Shown here piece after piece: positions 18,781-27,823 of a stretch of DNA of 64,000 nucleotides; positions within the stretch are counted from its first letter, which is position 1, and each line of letters starts with the position of its first letter. This DNA is from Bifidobacterium mellis (GTDB lineage: Bacteria > Actinomycetota > Actinomycetes > Actinomycetales > Bifidobacteriaceae), in NCBI RefSeq assembly GCF_000967265.1, contig NZ_KQ033884.1:30157-94156 (forward strand). The letters are read 5' to 3'. A program made the translations under genes and the position numbers. The notes beneath the pieces are model-generated. The model did no database searches and was not told where the DNA came from. It saw only the letters and a program-made list of their open reading frames with translations.

Positions 18781-20493
18781 TTAAGCTTGAGTTTGATTGA
18801 GTGGAACAGCTTGAATTACCGCTTCCGCTGTTGAACCGGGAATGAGTCTGACTCGATTGCCTTGCTTTAGCGAATGAGGTTTGATAGGTTGTTCAAACTT
18901 CGCTGCCTTATAGAATATTCGCCGATTACAATTCGTCTGTATAACTATGTTCCCCAAGGAAACAGTTAGGGGGAATTCTGTGCATACGGCGAATTCTTCT
19001 TGTGACGAGTCCGAAAGAGATTTGAAATTGCTAACTGTAAAGTCTAAGTGTGTCCATGTGGTGTTGATTCTTTCACCATGGAGCAGTTTTGCAGCTGTCA
19101 TGATTGCGCTTTGCTGTCCGGGTTTGAGTTGCTTAGGGTCAGGCACCGAGATGCGTGTTAACGTATGTCCCTGCACAGTTTTTAGGGCCTCGAAGAAAGG
19201 AAGTATCAAAGCCGAATGAGTGGCCAGCTCAGCGAGTTCTGCGCTTTCAAGAGTGAACAACGTTATGCCATCTTGAATGCCAAACTCAAATTTTGTGCCT
19301 TGACTGAGCGAAGAGAAAACTGTTAAGGTTCGAATCAGTTTATCTGGATCTTTCCCCACCACATTATGAAGACTGAAGTCCATGCGGGTTTTCTTATTGT
19401 TCACTAATAATTTGAATCGAAAATCGAAGCAGCCACTACTGTCTATAAAATGAACGTATGCTCCTTTGCTGTCTGGTGCTGTAGTACGTTCAACTTCTTT
19501 GACCGGAGTTGCATGAAGAGTGCGTCGAGTCTTCTGCTCTACCGCTCTGATTTCGAATGGCGGGAGACTTTCTTGTTGTAAGGGGACAACTAAAGCCGTC
19601 AGTTGACCTTCTGACTCGCCTAATGCACCTTCGGGCCCTTCGGTATTATCGAAAGTTGCCGGTAGCTCCTTGAAAGGGGCTCCATAGTTTACAAAATCGC
19701 TAAGAGCTGCTTTTTCTCGTTCTGTTGTCGCCTTTAGGTGCACCGAGAATCGTATCGGACGCAGACTTGTTGATTCAGCACAACGAGCGAAAATGCGCGT
19801 GATCAAATATTGTGTCTTAGAAAATTCTCGCATTGTTGACATGACCAGGCCCGGTCTATTGTCATCAGTGACTTTGTTTGGATTATCGGTAACTTTGCCG
19901 TTTCGAACTTCGATTTCGTATCTGTAGAACGGATCTACTTCATCCAGTGAATCTTGGAGTAAGATAGCCCGTTGCCGTATATTATCCAAGAGGTTTCCAT
20001 TATTTTCTGGCGGACTTCCAGCAAGAAAGACTTTATTCATTAAATCTGTGATCCTATTGGCACCATTACCTAGGTAGTATTCGATGACTTTTGGATTGTT
20101 TGCAGCGAGGTTATTCAATTGGGTGCGGCCAATCCAACTCACGTTGATTTTGGTGTTGCCTGTGATAGTTTGTAGTTTATCAAAAGCCTCGTTGGTCGGA
20201 TCCCAAGGCATGACAAGCTTCCAGTCACTCACAGGAAGATAAGGTATGGTTTTCTCAACGAACACATCCCATGAATTTTTGATATTAGACCATTCTCTAC
20301 TGCTCAGAGGACGCGTGTAACGCTTTACCTGATAAACGATAAATGAGTTACCTGCGGGAACGCGGATATCGACGCCGCGATCGCCTCGTGATGGAGTAAT
20401 GAAGTTTCCATTGGGGTGTTCCAGCAGGATTAGAGCAGCAACAACCTTTTGGATTGTCTCTCCCGGATAAATTTCCCAGTTTACCTCTGTCAT
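18781..20493 (-). CDS. Uncharacterised protein with PD-(D/E)XK-like nuclease N-terminus
   Basis: About 570 residues from ATG 20493. I do not recognise the full-length family. The N-terminal 60 residues look like a restriction-endonuclease fold of the Mrr/QxK kind: a helix carrying Glu12 (WEIYPGETIQKVVAALILLE), then GDRGVDIRV with Asp42, then IVYQVKRY with Gln55 and Lys57 (D-x12-QxK spacing). A helical region (130-240) and a long beta-rich C-terminus (about 330-570) follow, with no helicase, ATPase or methylase motif. It could be a stand-alone defence nuclease with a C-terminal sensor. The frame continues to 20625, but that extension is Cys-rich and unlike the rest; ATG 20493 has no good ribosome binding site. 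A restriction-modification gene lies nearby, supporting a defence role by context only. Confidence 0.6.
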   Translation of the reverse strand: MTEVNWEIYPGETIQKVVAALILLEHPNGNFITPSRGDRGVDIRVPAGNSFIVYQVKRYTRPLSSREWSNIKNSWDVFVEKTIPYLPVSDWKLVMPWDPTNEAFDKLQTITGNTKINVSWIGRTQLNNLAANNPKVIEYYLGNGANRITDLMNKVFLAGSPPENNGNLLDNIRQRAILLQDSLDEVDPFYRYEIEVRNGKVTDNPNKVTDDNRPGLVMSTMREFSKTQYLITRIFARCAESTSLRPIRFSVHLKATTEREKAALSDFVNYGAPFKELPATFDNTEGPEGALGESEGQLTALVVPLQQESLPPFEIRAVEQKTRRTLHATPVKEVERTTAPDSKGAYVHFIDSSGCFDFRFKLLVNNKKTRMDFSLHNVVGKDPDKLIRTLTVFSSLSQGTKFEFGIQDGITLFTLESAELAELATHSALILPFFEALKTVQGHTLTRISVPDPKQLKPGQQSAIMTAAKLLHGERINTTWTHLDFTVSNFKSLSDSSQEEFAVCTEFPLTVSLGNIVIQTNCNRRIFYKAAKFEQPIKPHSLKQGNRVRLIPGSTAEAVIQAVPLNQTQA

Positions 20494-21410
20494 ATAGCAA
20501 GTATCGCACATATCGTGGCAAATTGTTTGGGTAAGGGGGATGCATAACTTATGGAAAACATCGAAATAGCAGGATATCGATGCCTGGACGGTTTCACAAG
20601 TAATAGTCATAAAGAGTCCAGACAACTCGGACTTTTCATCCAGTAAGTGACCGGACGGATTAGAATTTCAGGGATTCTCAGTGCTCTTGGCTCGGCAATG
20701 ATCTTGGTCGGAATCTCAATAATATTGGATACGCTATCAATCGCTTTTTAAGAAAATGAAAAAATAGACCCCCCCCCCACTCCTGCGTAAACAGTTTTGT
20801 GAATTCTCCTTCAAAGTTTGGTATGAATCTCGAATTTCTGGCTTGTGTCGCACAAACTGCGAATCTGGAACATTGACACTCGAGGCGGAGAGCTGCTCTC
20901 ATTATTGTATAGTATGTGGCTGATGATGTATTGATAGCAGCTGATGATTCCGTCGATGCACGATTGCGATTGATCGTTTTCGTTGCTTTTCCGTTGTTTA
21001 ATCATTCCACCGTAATCAAGAGCGCTGAGCTCTTCAAAAGAAGACTCATATTGTCAACTAGGGCCAAAGAAAATAGCGCTTTACCTATATACAATACAAT
21101 AAATGTGAAATTAAAAACTTTCCGAGGTTGTCGTGATAAGGTCGAAGTCTATATTCACGGTGTTGGCCGATTCTGACCTCATAAATATGTAAGTCATAAG
21201 AATTGCAATCCAGTTTTACACCTCATTAACTATGTTGATGTTACTTTTTTATCCAAAGCGGCGATTGGCAACTAGGTAAAAATGTAGAAAAAATGAAACC
21301 ATCCGACAAAGGAGATTCAATGATTCCGATAGCAAAGCTTCGACAATCCATACTTGATAAAGTGACATGAACATTTTGAGTAAGAAGTGTTGCAAACCAT
21401 ATATTAGGGC
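20494..21410. other. Gene-free AT-rich spacer with a C10 tract
   Basis: About 900 bases with no credible gene; frames at 20678-20902, 20811-21005 and 20916-21176 overlap on opposite strands and look accidental. A run of ten C residues occupies 20769-20778, directly after AAAATAGA, in otherwise AT-rich sequence. The first 130 bases are an in-frame extension of the nuclease-like gene that I do not count as coding. Confidence 0.45.
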
Positions 21411-22040
21411 CTAGCCTAATGCAGCAGCGAAAGCGCTGAGAATAGTCACGCCACCCAAACCCCATAATACGGTGTTTACGTATGACTGTTTCAATAAGTA
21501 TGCTTCCCTCCGCTCGATATTATTTTCTGAGTTCAACTTAGCTTTTATAGGGTGGGATTTTTCCCAAATGTCTAGAGCATCCAGTTTCAATTGAATCTTT
21601 GCCAAGTCTCGCTTACGCTCCCACCCAATGAACGCCGCAACCACAGTTGCCACTGCGCTTACTAAAATTCCCCCATATTTCAGCCAGTAAGTCCAGCAAG
21701 ACCAACCTAACGGAATCCCAGCTACGGTCCGCATTCCATAACCCACAACGACAAGAGCGGTTATCACTTCAACAACGCTTCTGAGAGACCATGATTTTGT
21801 TATCTCAGGATCCTCATTCGCTACACCCTTATGAAGGTCAAGTATTTTATCTTGAACTGTAATTTGATTTTCTGACAACCCAAAGTTTTTCAGGAACTCA
21901 TCAAGTTTAGAATTCTTGCTATTATGAGCGGTACATTGGCTTGGTGAGTGTTCACCAGGTCCATTTGCTTTGACCCTTTTGGGTGCTGGAGAGTTTTTGT
22001 GTCCGTAGGTCACTATGTAGCTCGTTCTTTTCTTTTCCAC
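21411..22040 (-). CDS. Small membrane protein of unknown function, divergent from Type ISP gene
   Basis: Up to 209 residues. The first 95 are polar (KNSPAPKRVKANGPGEHSPS, then a helix LDEFLKNFGLSENQITVQDK); then come three hydrophobic segments: SVVEVITALVVVGYGMRT (about 97-118), YGGILVSAVATVVAAFIGW (about 128-150) and VLWGLGGVTILSAFAAALG at the extreme C-terminus. A charged helix (ERKRDLAKIQLKLDALDIWE) joins the last two. I do not recognise a family. The frame starts at GTG 22040 with no obvious ribosome binding site, and the true start may lie further in. It is transcribed away from the Type ISP restriction gene from a shared 130-base region, so it may be an accessory or effector of the island. 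Confidence 0.5.
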   Translation of the reverse strand: MEKKRTSYIVTYGHKNSPAPKRVKANGPGEHSPSQCTAHNSKNSKLDEFLKNFGLSENQITVQDKILDLHKGVANEDPEITKSWSLRSVVEVITALVVVGYGMRTVAGIPLGWSCWTYWLKYGGILVSAVATVVAAFIGWERKRDLAKIQLKLDALDIWEKSHPIKAKLNSENNIERREAYLLKQSYVNTVLWGLGGVTILSAFAAALG

Positions 22041-22171
22041 TATGCAACGTAATCTATGATATCTATAGAATGTTGCGGTGCAACCTTTTATCTCGCTTAA
22101 TTACGAATAGTCATATTGGGGAGCAATCTATATCAGAGCAAAGTGTGACCAAGGGTTTAATTGTCGAAGTA

Positions 22172-25100
22172 ATGGTAGATAATAACTATATGGCAGTCTT
22201 TCAAGATGTTCTCAATGTTATCGAGAAGTCAATGGCGGCTCAGGTGGAAGGCGGGGAGAGAGCCCGTGGGACGGCCTTTGAGCAGGCGACAAAATATTTC
22301 CTGACGCATGACTCCGCATGGGCTCCTCAGTTCAGCAATGTTTGGATGTGGTCGGAGAAGGGCAATCCGCTTCTTACGAATGACGCGCATGGGCAACCGC
22401 ATAATCTGCCCAGGAATGACACTGGCATCGATCTGGTGGCCCGTGGTGTCGATGGATCGCTGTGGGCGATTCAATGTAAATATGTTGAAACCGAGCACGT
22501 TATAGACAAGGCTGATATATCCACATTCTTTACTGCTGCCTTTGCCAGGAAAGTCGAACCCGATCATTTGATTATTGTGCATACAGGGGCAGGTCTCACA
22601 AAAACTCTTTATCGGGAGGCCGAACAATTCGGCGCCACCATCATCGATTCAACCGCCTTGGATGGCGATTTTGTCGATTGGACCCCATTCCTTCCCTCAG
22701 CGACAGTCAGGAAATTTTCCCCGCGTCCTTATCAGCGCAAGGCGATTGATGATTGCCTTCGGGGATTCGAAACACATGACCGGGGTAAACTAATTATGGC
22801 CTGTGGTACAGGCAAGACTTTGACAGCTTTGCGTCTCGCTGAAGAGATGAAGAGCAGACGCGACGAGCGGTACCCAGATCTGAAGAATGCACCTTTCAGA
22901 GTTTTGTTCCTGGCTCCCTCCATCGCTTTAGTTTCTCAGACTTTCCAATACTGGACCCATCAAGCGATGGATCGCATGGCAGGTTTTGTCGTGTGCTCAG
23001 ATGAGACGGCAAACAAACCAAGGGGTGAAGATAACGATGCGTGGTCTTCCTCGGTGCTTGATGTGCCATTCCCGACAACGACCAATGCTGCGACTTTAAA
23101 GCGTAATGTGGAAATTGGGAGTATAAAGGCTGGTCTTTCCGTAGTGTTCTCCACCTATCAATCAATACAGACCACGATTGATGCACAGCGCATGGGTATG
23201 CCTGAATTTGATCTGGTGGTTTGTGACGAGGCCCATCGCACCGCTGGCACCAGTGATAACAGAGGTAAGACATCTCCGTTTGTTTTGGTTCATAGTGCTG
23301 AATTACTCAAATCGAGAAGACGCTTGTATATGACTGCCACCCCGAGAGTTTATGCCGATGCCGCAAAAGACCAGGCCAAGCGTGCTGACTATACAGCCTA
23401 TTCGATGGATAACGAAGCAGTATTCGGACCAGAATTCCACAGGCTTAAGTTCGGCTCCGCTGTGGAGCAGGGAATACTAAGCGATTATCGCGTATTGGTG
23501 CTCGGCGTCGCCCAGGGTCAGGCCTCTGACCTCCAGGAACAAATGACCAGCACGCAAACCATGCGTGATGAGTATGACAAGATCGAGGCTCAGCGTCGTA
23601 GATCACGTAAAGCTGATCGCGATACTCTTGCAGAAACGCGCAAGGCCAAGATCGCAGAGCAGGCACAGTCGTTCGCAGGTAAAATTGTTGGTGCATGGAA
23701 CGGGTTGCTGACCCGAGGAGTGCACACCAACAGTGCACTGGAATCCGTTGATATCGATACGGGATTGGGTGAACAGGTCCAATTTGCTGTGATGGGTAAC
23801 CAATCTCAGCGGCAATCTGGGGGGGAAACCCGTACTGAAACGGTGCAACCATTACGTAGGGCAGTGGCATTTACGAGGCGTATTGCCGATTCAAAGGCGC
23901 TTGCCGATGGATTCAATGATGTAATTTTTCGATATCTTGAGCAGCAGATAAAGAGCGGACATAAAGTTGAAGGGCTTCTGAAAACCAGCGTTAAGCATGT
24001 TGACGGCAGTATGCCAGCCCGTAAGCGTAACGACTTGCTTTCATGGTTGGGTGAACCTCCTGATGAAGGCGAATGCCGCATGCTGAGTAATGCGAAATGC
24101 CTTACCGAGGGTGTTGATTTGCCGCAGTTGGATGCAGTGATTTTCTTCCAGCCAAGAGCTTCGCAGGTTGATATTGTTCAGGCTGTTGGACGGGTGATGC
24201 GCAAGGCTGAGAATAAAAAGTATGGATATATTATCCTTCCGGTCGTTGTTCCTGAAGGTTCTGACGCTAATGACGTGCTTGCGAGCTCCGATTTTGAGAC
24301 AGTCTGGAAGATTTTGCAATCCTTGCGTTCCCATGATGAGCGTTTGGATGCGCGTATCAATGCATTGAGTTTGCATCGTCAGTCTGAGCAACATAAGCGT
24401 CAGCGTAAGCCGGGCAAATCGAACCGTGTAGGCCGGGGTGATTACGTAGACCAGGATGGTATCGATGAGGGGGCACTTAATGAAAAGCATGGCTCTCTGA
24501 CCACTATGGTGCAGGGTGAGCTAAGCTTTGACAAGCAGATTTCAGAGAATTTCCAAGCAAGACTGGTTCAGAAATGTGGAGATACAGCTTACTGGGATGA
24601 TTGGGCAGACTCCGTCGCTAAAATCGCGAAGACGACGGTGGAGATTATTAACAATGCCGTCGTTGATGATGCGCAGGTTAGAAGGGCATTCAATATATTC
24701 CTAAAAGGACTGCGTGACACTCTAAATCCAGGCATCGACCGAGATGACGCAATAGGCATGCTGGCTCAGCATATCCTTACTGCGCCTATTTTTGATGCGC
24801 TGTTCGCACAGCAGAAGGATCAGCAGGGCCGGAGCTTCGTACAAGCCAATCCCGTATCGCAGGCTCTCGAGCCCATTACTAAGCTGCTTGAACCGTTAAT
24901 TAGCAAGGCCGATCCACAACACGATTTGTCGGAACTCTACGCCCAGGTAAGGCTCTCCGCTTCGGCTGTGCACAGCGACGAGTCCGCCCGTCAGACGCTG
25001 GTGAAGAACCTCTACGAGTCGTTCTTCCGCAATGCGTTCAAGGACGACTCCAAGAAGCTCGGTATCGTTTATACGCCCACTGAAATCGTAGACTACATTA

Positions 25101-27550
25101 TTCATGCCGTGGACCGCCAGCTTAGTGAGCATTTCGGAAAGCATATAGGCGATCGGGGCGTTACGATCCTTGACCCGTTTACAGGAACCGGCACTTTCAT
25201 CGTTGAGCTTCTGCGTTCCGGACTCATTCCTGCTGAGAACTTGCGCTACAAGTATGAGCATGAGATCTATGCGAACGAGATTATGCTGCTCGCCTACTAC
25301 ATAGCGATGGTCAACATCGAATCCGCGTTCTACTCCGTACAGATGGAGCTAGCCAAGTCTGGAAAAGTTGGTGACAAAGGCAACTCGTTCTACGTCCCGT
25401 TCCCGGGCGGGGTACTTACTGACACTTTCCAGACTTCGGAAGATAACGACACCATAGACCAGTCAGTGTTCATGGCGAACAGTGAACGTGTGCAGCGTGA
25501 GAATGAACAGCTCATCACTGTCATATTCGGTAATCCTCCATATTCTGCAGGCCAAAAGTCAGCGAATGAGAACAACGCCAACGATCACTATGAGACGCTT
25601 GATTCGCGCATAGAGGAGAGCTATGTAGCTACTTCATCATCTTCAAACAAGCGTCAGATATATGATTCTTATATTCGTGCGTTCCGCTGGGCTTCTGACA
25701 GAATTGCAGGTCCTAATTGCGACGGTAAGGGCATTATAGGGTTTGTGAGCAATGGCGGATGGCTTGACAGCATTGCTTTTAACGGATTCCGCAAGGCTCT
25801 ATGCAACGAGTTCAGTGATATATACGTATTCAATCTGAGGGGAAATCAGAGAACAAGGGGTGAAGAGTCCCGCAAAGAGGGAGGAAAAGTATTTGGATCA
25901 GGATCTAGGTCTACTGTTGCAATAACAGTATTGGTGCGAGATGCCGAAGCCAGGCATCATGGCATTGTTCACTATTATGACATTGGTGATTATCTTTCGC
26001 GTGACGAAAAGCTATCGACTGTAAATGAATCGGTAGATGGAGAAAAATTTGAATGGCAGATTCTCGTTCCCGACGAGCATGGCGACTGGTTGTCTCAAAG
26101 AGATGATTCCTTTGATAATTACGCTCCTCTTACGCTAGGTAAGCGCCAACGATTGCCGGGTATGTTCACTACGTATTCTTTGGGAGTGGCTACAGGGCGT
26201 GATGCATTCTCGTATGGATTTTCAGCAGATACTGTGAACAGCAGTATTCAGAAGCTACTTGACACCTACCGATCAGAACTCAAGCGATGGTCAGCGTCCG
26301 GACAAAGCGGGAGGGTTGAAGATTTTGTAGTCCATGATGGCAAACGTATCAAGTGGAATCAATCATTGTTCCAACAGTTTAAACGGGGAAATGCTATTGA
26401 TTTCTCTCGTCGTTTTTTGGTGCGGAGCGTTTATCGTCCCTTCACGAAACAGTGGCTGTACTATGATTCAAGACTTATTGAGAGGATGTATAAAAATGCG
26501 GATTTGTTCCCAATAAATCTGGTAAGTAAAGGGGGTTTCCCTAGTCCGGACGATGTATACAACAGTGCCCCGGTAAAGACGTCTCCTTTGCCTTTTGTCA
26601 ATCGAGTAATCGATGTTTCTGGTGTTGGCAACACAGGTTTTTCCTGTTTAATCTCGGAAGAGATCACTTGTCTCGATGCAGTGCAAAAGGGTCAGTGCTT
26701 CCCCTTGTATTGGTATGAGGCGATAGATGATTCCAGGAAGGTTCCAGAGGGTGAACTTGATCTTGGATATGAATCCCTTCTTAAACCTGGCGACTTGATC
26801 GTAAGCGATAGTCAAGGCAAACGGTATATCAGGCATGATGCCATCACGGAGGATACGTTGTGCGTATTCCGTGCTGCGTATCCCGATAATCGTTCTCTGC
26901 ATGCAGAAGATGTCTCAGTGGCAAAAGAATACATATTCTACTATGTGTATGGATTGCTGCATAGTCCTGAATATCGTGAGCATTTCTCTGCGAATTTGCG
27001 CAAGGAATTACCACGAATCCCATTCGCTGCTGATTTCGATACATATCAGCTCGCGGGCCGCCGCCTTGCGGCACTGCATGTAGGGTACGAGAGTATTGAA
27101 CGCTATGTGAGCACCGACGATGGTCAGGACGGCCGCATAGTTGAGGATTGGTCTGAAGATGCCGACCATTCTGATCCAGGAAGAGTGCAGAAGCTCCAAT
27201 TCGGACGCACTGCGAAATCTGAAGACAACCCTCAAGGCAAGGACAGGTCGACGATCATCATTAACGATAAGGTCTCCTTGCGAAACATTCCCGAGAAAGC
27301 GTATCGATACAAGGTATCAGGCCGGTCGGCTATTGAATGGGTCATGGATCAGTATCGAGTGAAAACCGATAGAGCCAGTGGGATTACTAATGATCCTAAC
27401 GATTGGGTGCGAGAGAGCGGCAACCCCAGATATATCATCGATTTGCTCGAATCGGTTGTCACCGTGTCAATCGAAACGATGAAGATCGTTGACTCCTTGC
27501 CTCCGATTAATGCGCAGGACAGACCCTCATTCTGGCCCCTAGGGTGGTAA
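22172..27550 (+). CDS. Type ISP single-chain restriction-modification enzyme (LlaGI/LlaBIII-like)
   Basis: A 1,792-residue enzyme that recognises, methylates and cuts DNA in one chain. Domains in order: Mrr-like nuclease with Glu37, Asp87 and QCK ending at Lys103; SF2 helicase/translocase with Walker A CGTGKT (Lys215), DEAH box at 352-355 and a motif VI region near QAVGRVMRKAENKKYG; a gamma-class N6-adenine methylase with DPFTGTGTF (Asp1001) and NPPY (1121-1124); and a C-terminal target-recognition region from about 1300. I start at ATG 22172; the open frame reaches 21983, but that part overlaps the divergent gene and is not family-like. All key motifs are intact, so it is probably active. 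It may shape which DNA can enter this strain. Target sequence cannot be predicted. Confidence 0.9.
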   Translation: MVDNNYMAVFQDVLNVIEKSMAAQVEGGERARGTAFEQATKYFLTHDSAWAPQFSNVWMWSEKGNPLLTNDAHGQPHNLPRNDTGIDLVARGVDGSLWAIQCKYVETEHVIDKADISTFFTAAFARKVEPDHLIIVHTGAGLTKTLYREAEQFGATIIDSTALDGDFVDWTPFLPSATVRKFSPRPYQRKAIDDCLRGFETHDRGKLIMACGTGKTLTALRLAEEMKSRRDERYPDLKNAPFRVLFLAPSIALVSQTFQYWTHQAMDRMAGFVVCSDETANKPRGEDNDAWSSSVLDVPFPTTTNAATLKRNVEIGSIKAGLSVVFSTYQSIQTTIDAQRMGMPEFDLVVCDEAHRTAGTSDNRGKTSPFVLVHSAELLKSRRRLYMTATPRVYADAAKDQAKRADYTAYSMDNEAVFGPEFHRLKFGSAVEQGILSDYRVLVLGVAQGQASDLQEQMTSTQTMRDEYDKIEAQRRRSRKADRDTLAETRKAKIAEQAQSFAGKIVGAWNGLLTRGVHTNSALESVDIDTGLGEQVQFAVMGNQSQRQSGGETRTETVQPLRRAVAFTRRIADSKALADGFNDVIFRYLEQQIKSGHKVEGLLKTSVKHVDGSMPARKRNDLLSWLGEPPDEGECRMLSNAKCLTEGVDLPQLDAVIFFQPRASQVDIVQAVGRVMRKAENKKYGYIILPVVVPEGSDANDVLASSDFETVWKILQSLRSHDERLDARINALSLHRQSEQHKRQRKPGKSNRVGRGDYVDQDGIDEGALNEKHGSLTTMVQGELSFDKQISENFQARLVQKCGDTAYWDDWADSVAKIAKTTVEIINNAVVDDAQVRRAFNIFLKGLRDTLNPGIDRDDAIGMLAQHILTAPIFDALFAQQKDQQGRSFVQANPVSQALEPITKLLEPLISKADPQHDLSELYAQVRLSASAVHSDESARQTLVKNLYESFFRNAFKDDSKKLGIVYTPTEIVDYIIHAVDRQLSEHFGKHIGDRGVTILDPFTGTGTFIVELLRSGLIPAENLRYKYEHEIYANEIMLLAYYIAMVNIESAFYSVQMELAKSGKVGDKGNSFYVPFPGGVLTDTFQTSEDNDTIDQSVFMANSERVQRENEQLITVIFGNPPYSAGQKSANENNANDHYETLDSRIEESYVATSSSSNKRQIYDSYIRAFRWASDRIAGPNCDGKGIIGFVSNGGWLDSIAFNGFRKALCNEFSDIYVFNLRGNQRTRGEESRKEGGKVFGSGSRSTVAITVLVRDAEARHHGIVHYYDIGDYLSRDEKLSTVNESVDGEKFEWQILVPDEHGDWLSQRDDSFDNYAPLTLGKRQRLPGMFTTYSLGVATGRDAFSYGFSADTVNSSIQKLLDTYRSELKRWSASGQSGRVEDFVVHDGKRIKWNQSLFQQFKRGNAIDFSRRFLVRSVYRPFTKQWLYYDSRLIERMYKNADLFPINLVSKGGFPSPDDVYNSAPVKTSPLPFVNRVIDVSGVGNTGFSCLISEEITCLDAVQKGQCFPLYWYEAIDDSRKVPEGELDLGYESLLKPGDLIVSDSQGKRYIRHDAITEDTLCVFRAAYPDNRSLHAEDVSVAKEYIFYYVYGLLHSPEYREHFSANLRKELPRIPFAADFDTYQLAGRRLAALHVGYESIERYVSTDDGQDGRIVEDWSEDADHSDPGRVQKLQFGRTAKSEDNPQGKDRSTIIINDKVSLRNIPEKAYRYKVSGRSAIEWVMDQYRVKTDRASGITNDPNDWVRESGNPRYIIDLLESVVTVSIETMKIVDSLPPINAQDRPSFWPLGW

Positions 27551-27823
27551 TAATACTGTGACGTCACAGCAACTCAATCGAACTGGTGCGGGTGAAAGCG
27601 CATAAAAGGTGGCGGAGGTTCAAGGTGAATGCCGATTCGTGATTGGACGGGCATGGATATCATAAATTCTAATGCCCGTGTATTCACCCCCCCCCCCCCA
27701 CCGTAAACTAAAATAGGCGTATCGAGTTTAGATAGCCGTTGTTAACCGATTGTGTTGAAGGTAAGCTGCGTGTCTATGATTTTTTTTGGGGGGGGGGGCG
27801 AATAATCTTTTCGGGCTTAACGA
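27551..27823. repeat. Convergent intergenic region with C13 and T8G11 tracts forming an inverted repeat
   Basis: C13 at 27687-27699 and T8G11 at 27780-27798 face each other across about 80 bases. With their flanks (TATTCA before the C run, CGAATA after the G run) they make an imperfect inverted repeat: five pairs, one mismatch, then eleven C:G pairs. It lies between the 3' ends of the Type ISP gene and the AbiH gene. Confidence 0.7.

Noticed and set aside
21983-22171. 63-residue N-terminal extension of the Type ISP enzyme
   Set aside because: It overlaps the divergent membrane-protein gene, is Cys/Ser-rich and precedes the family start.
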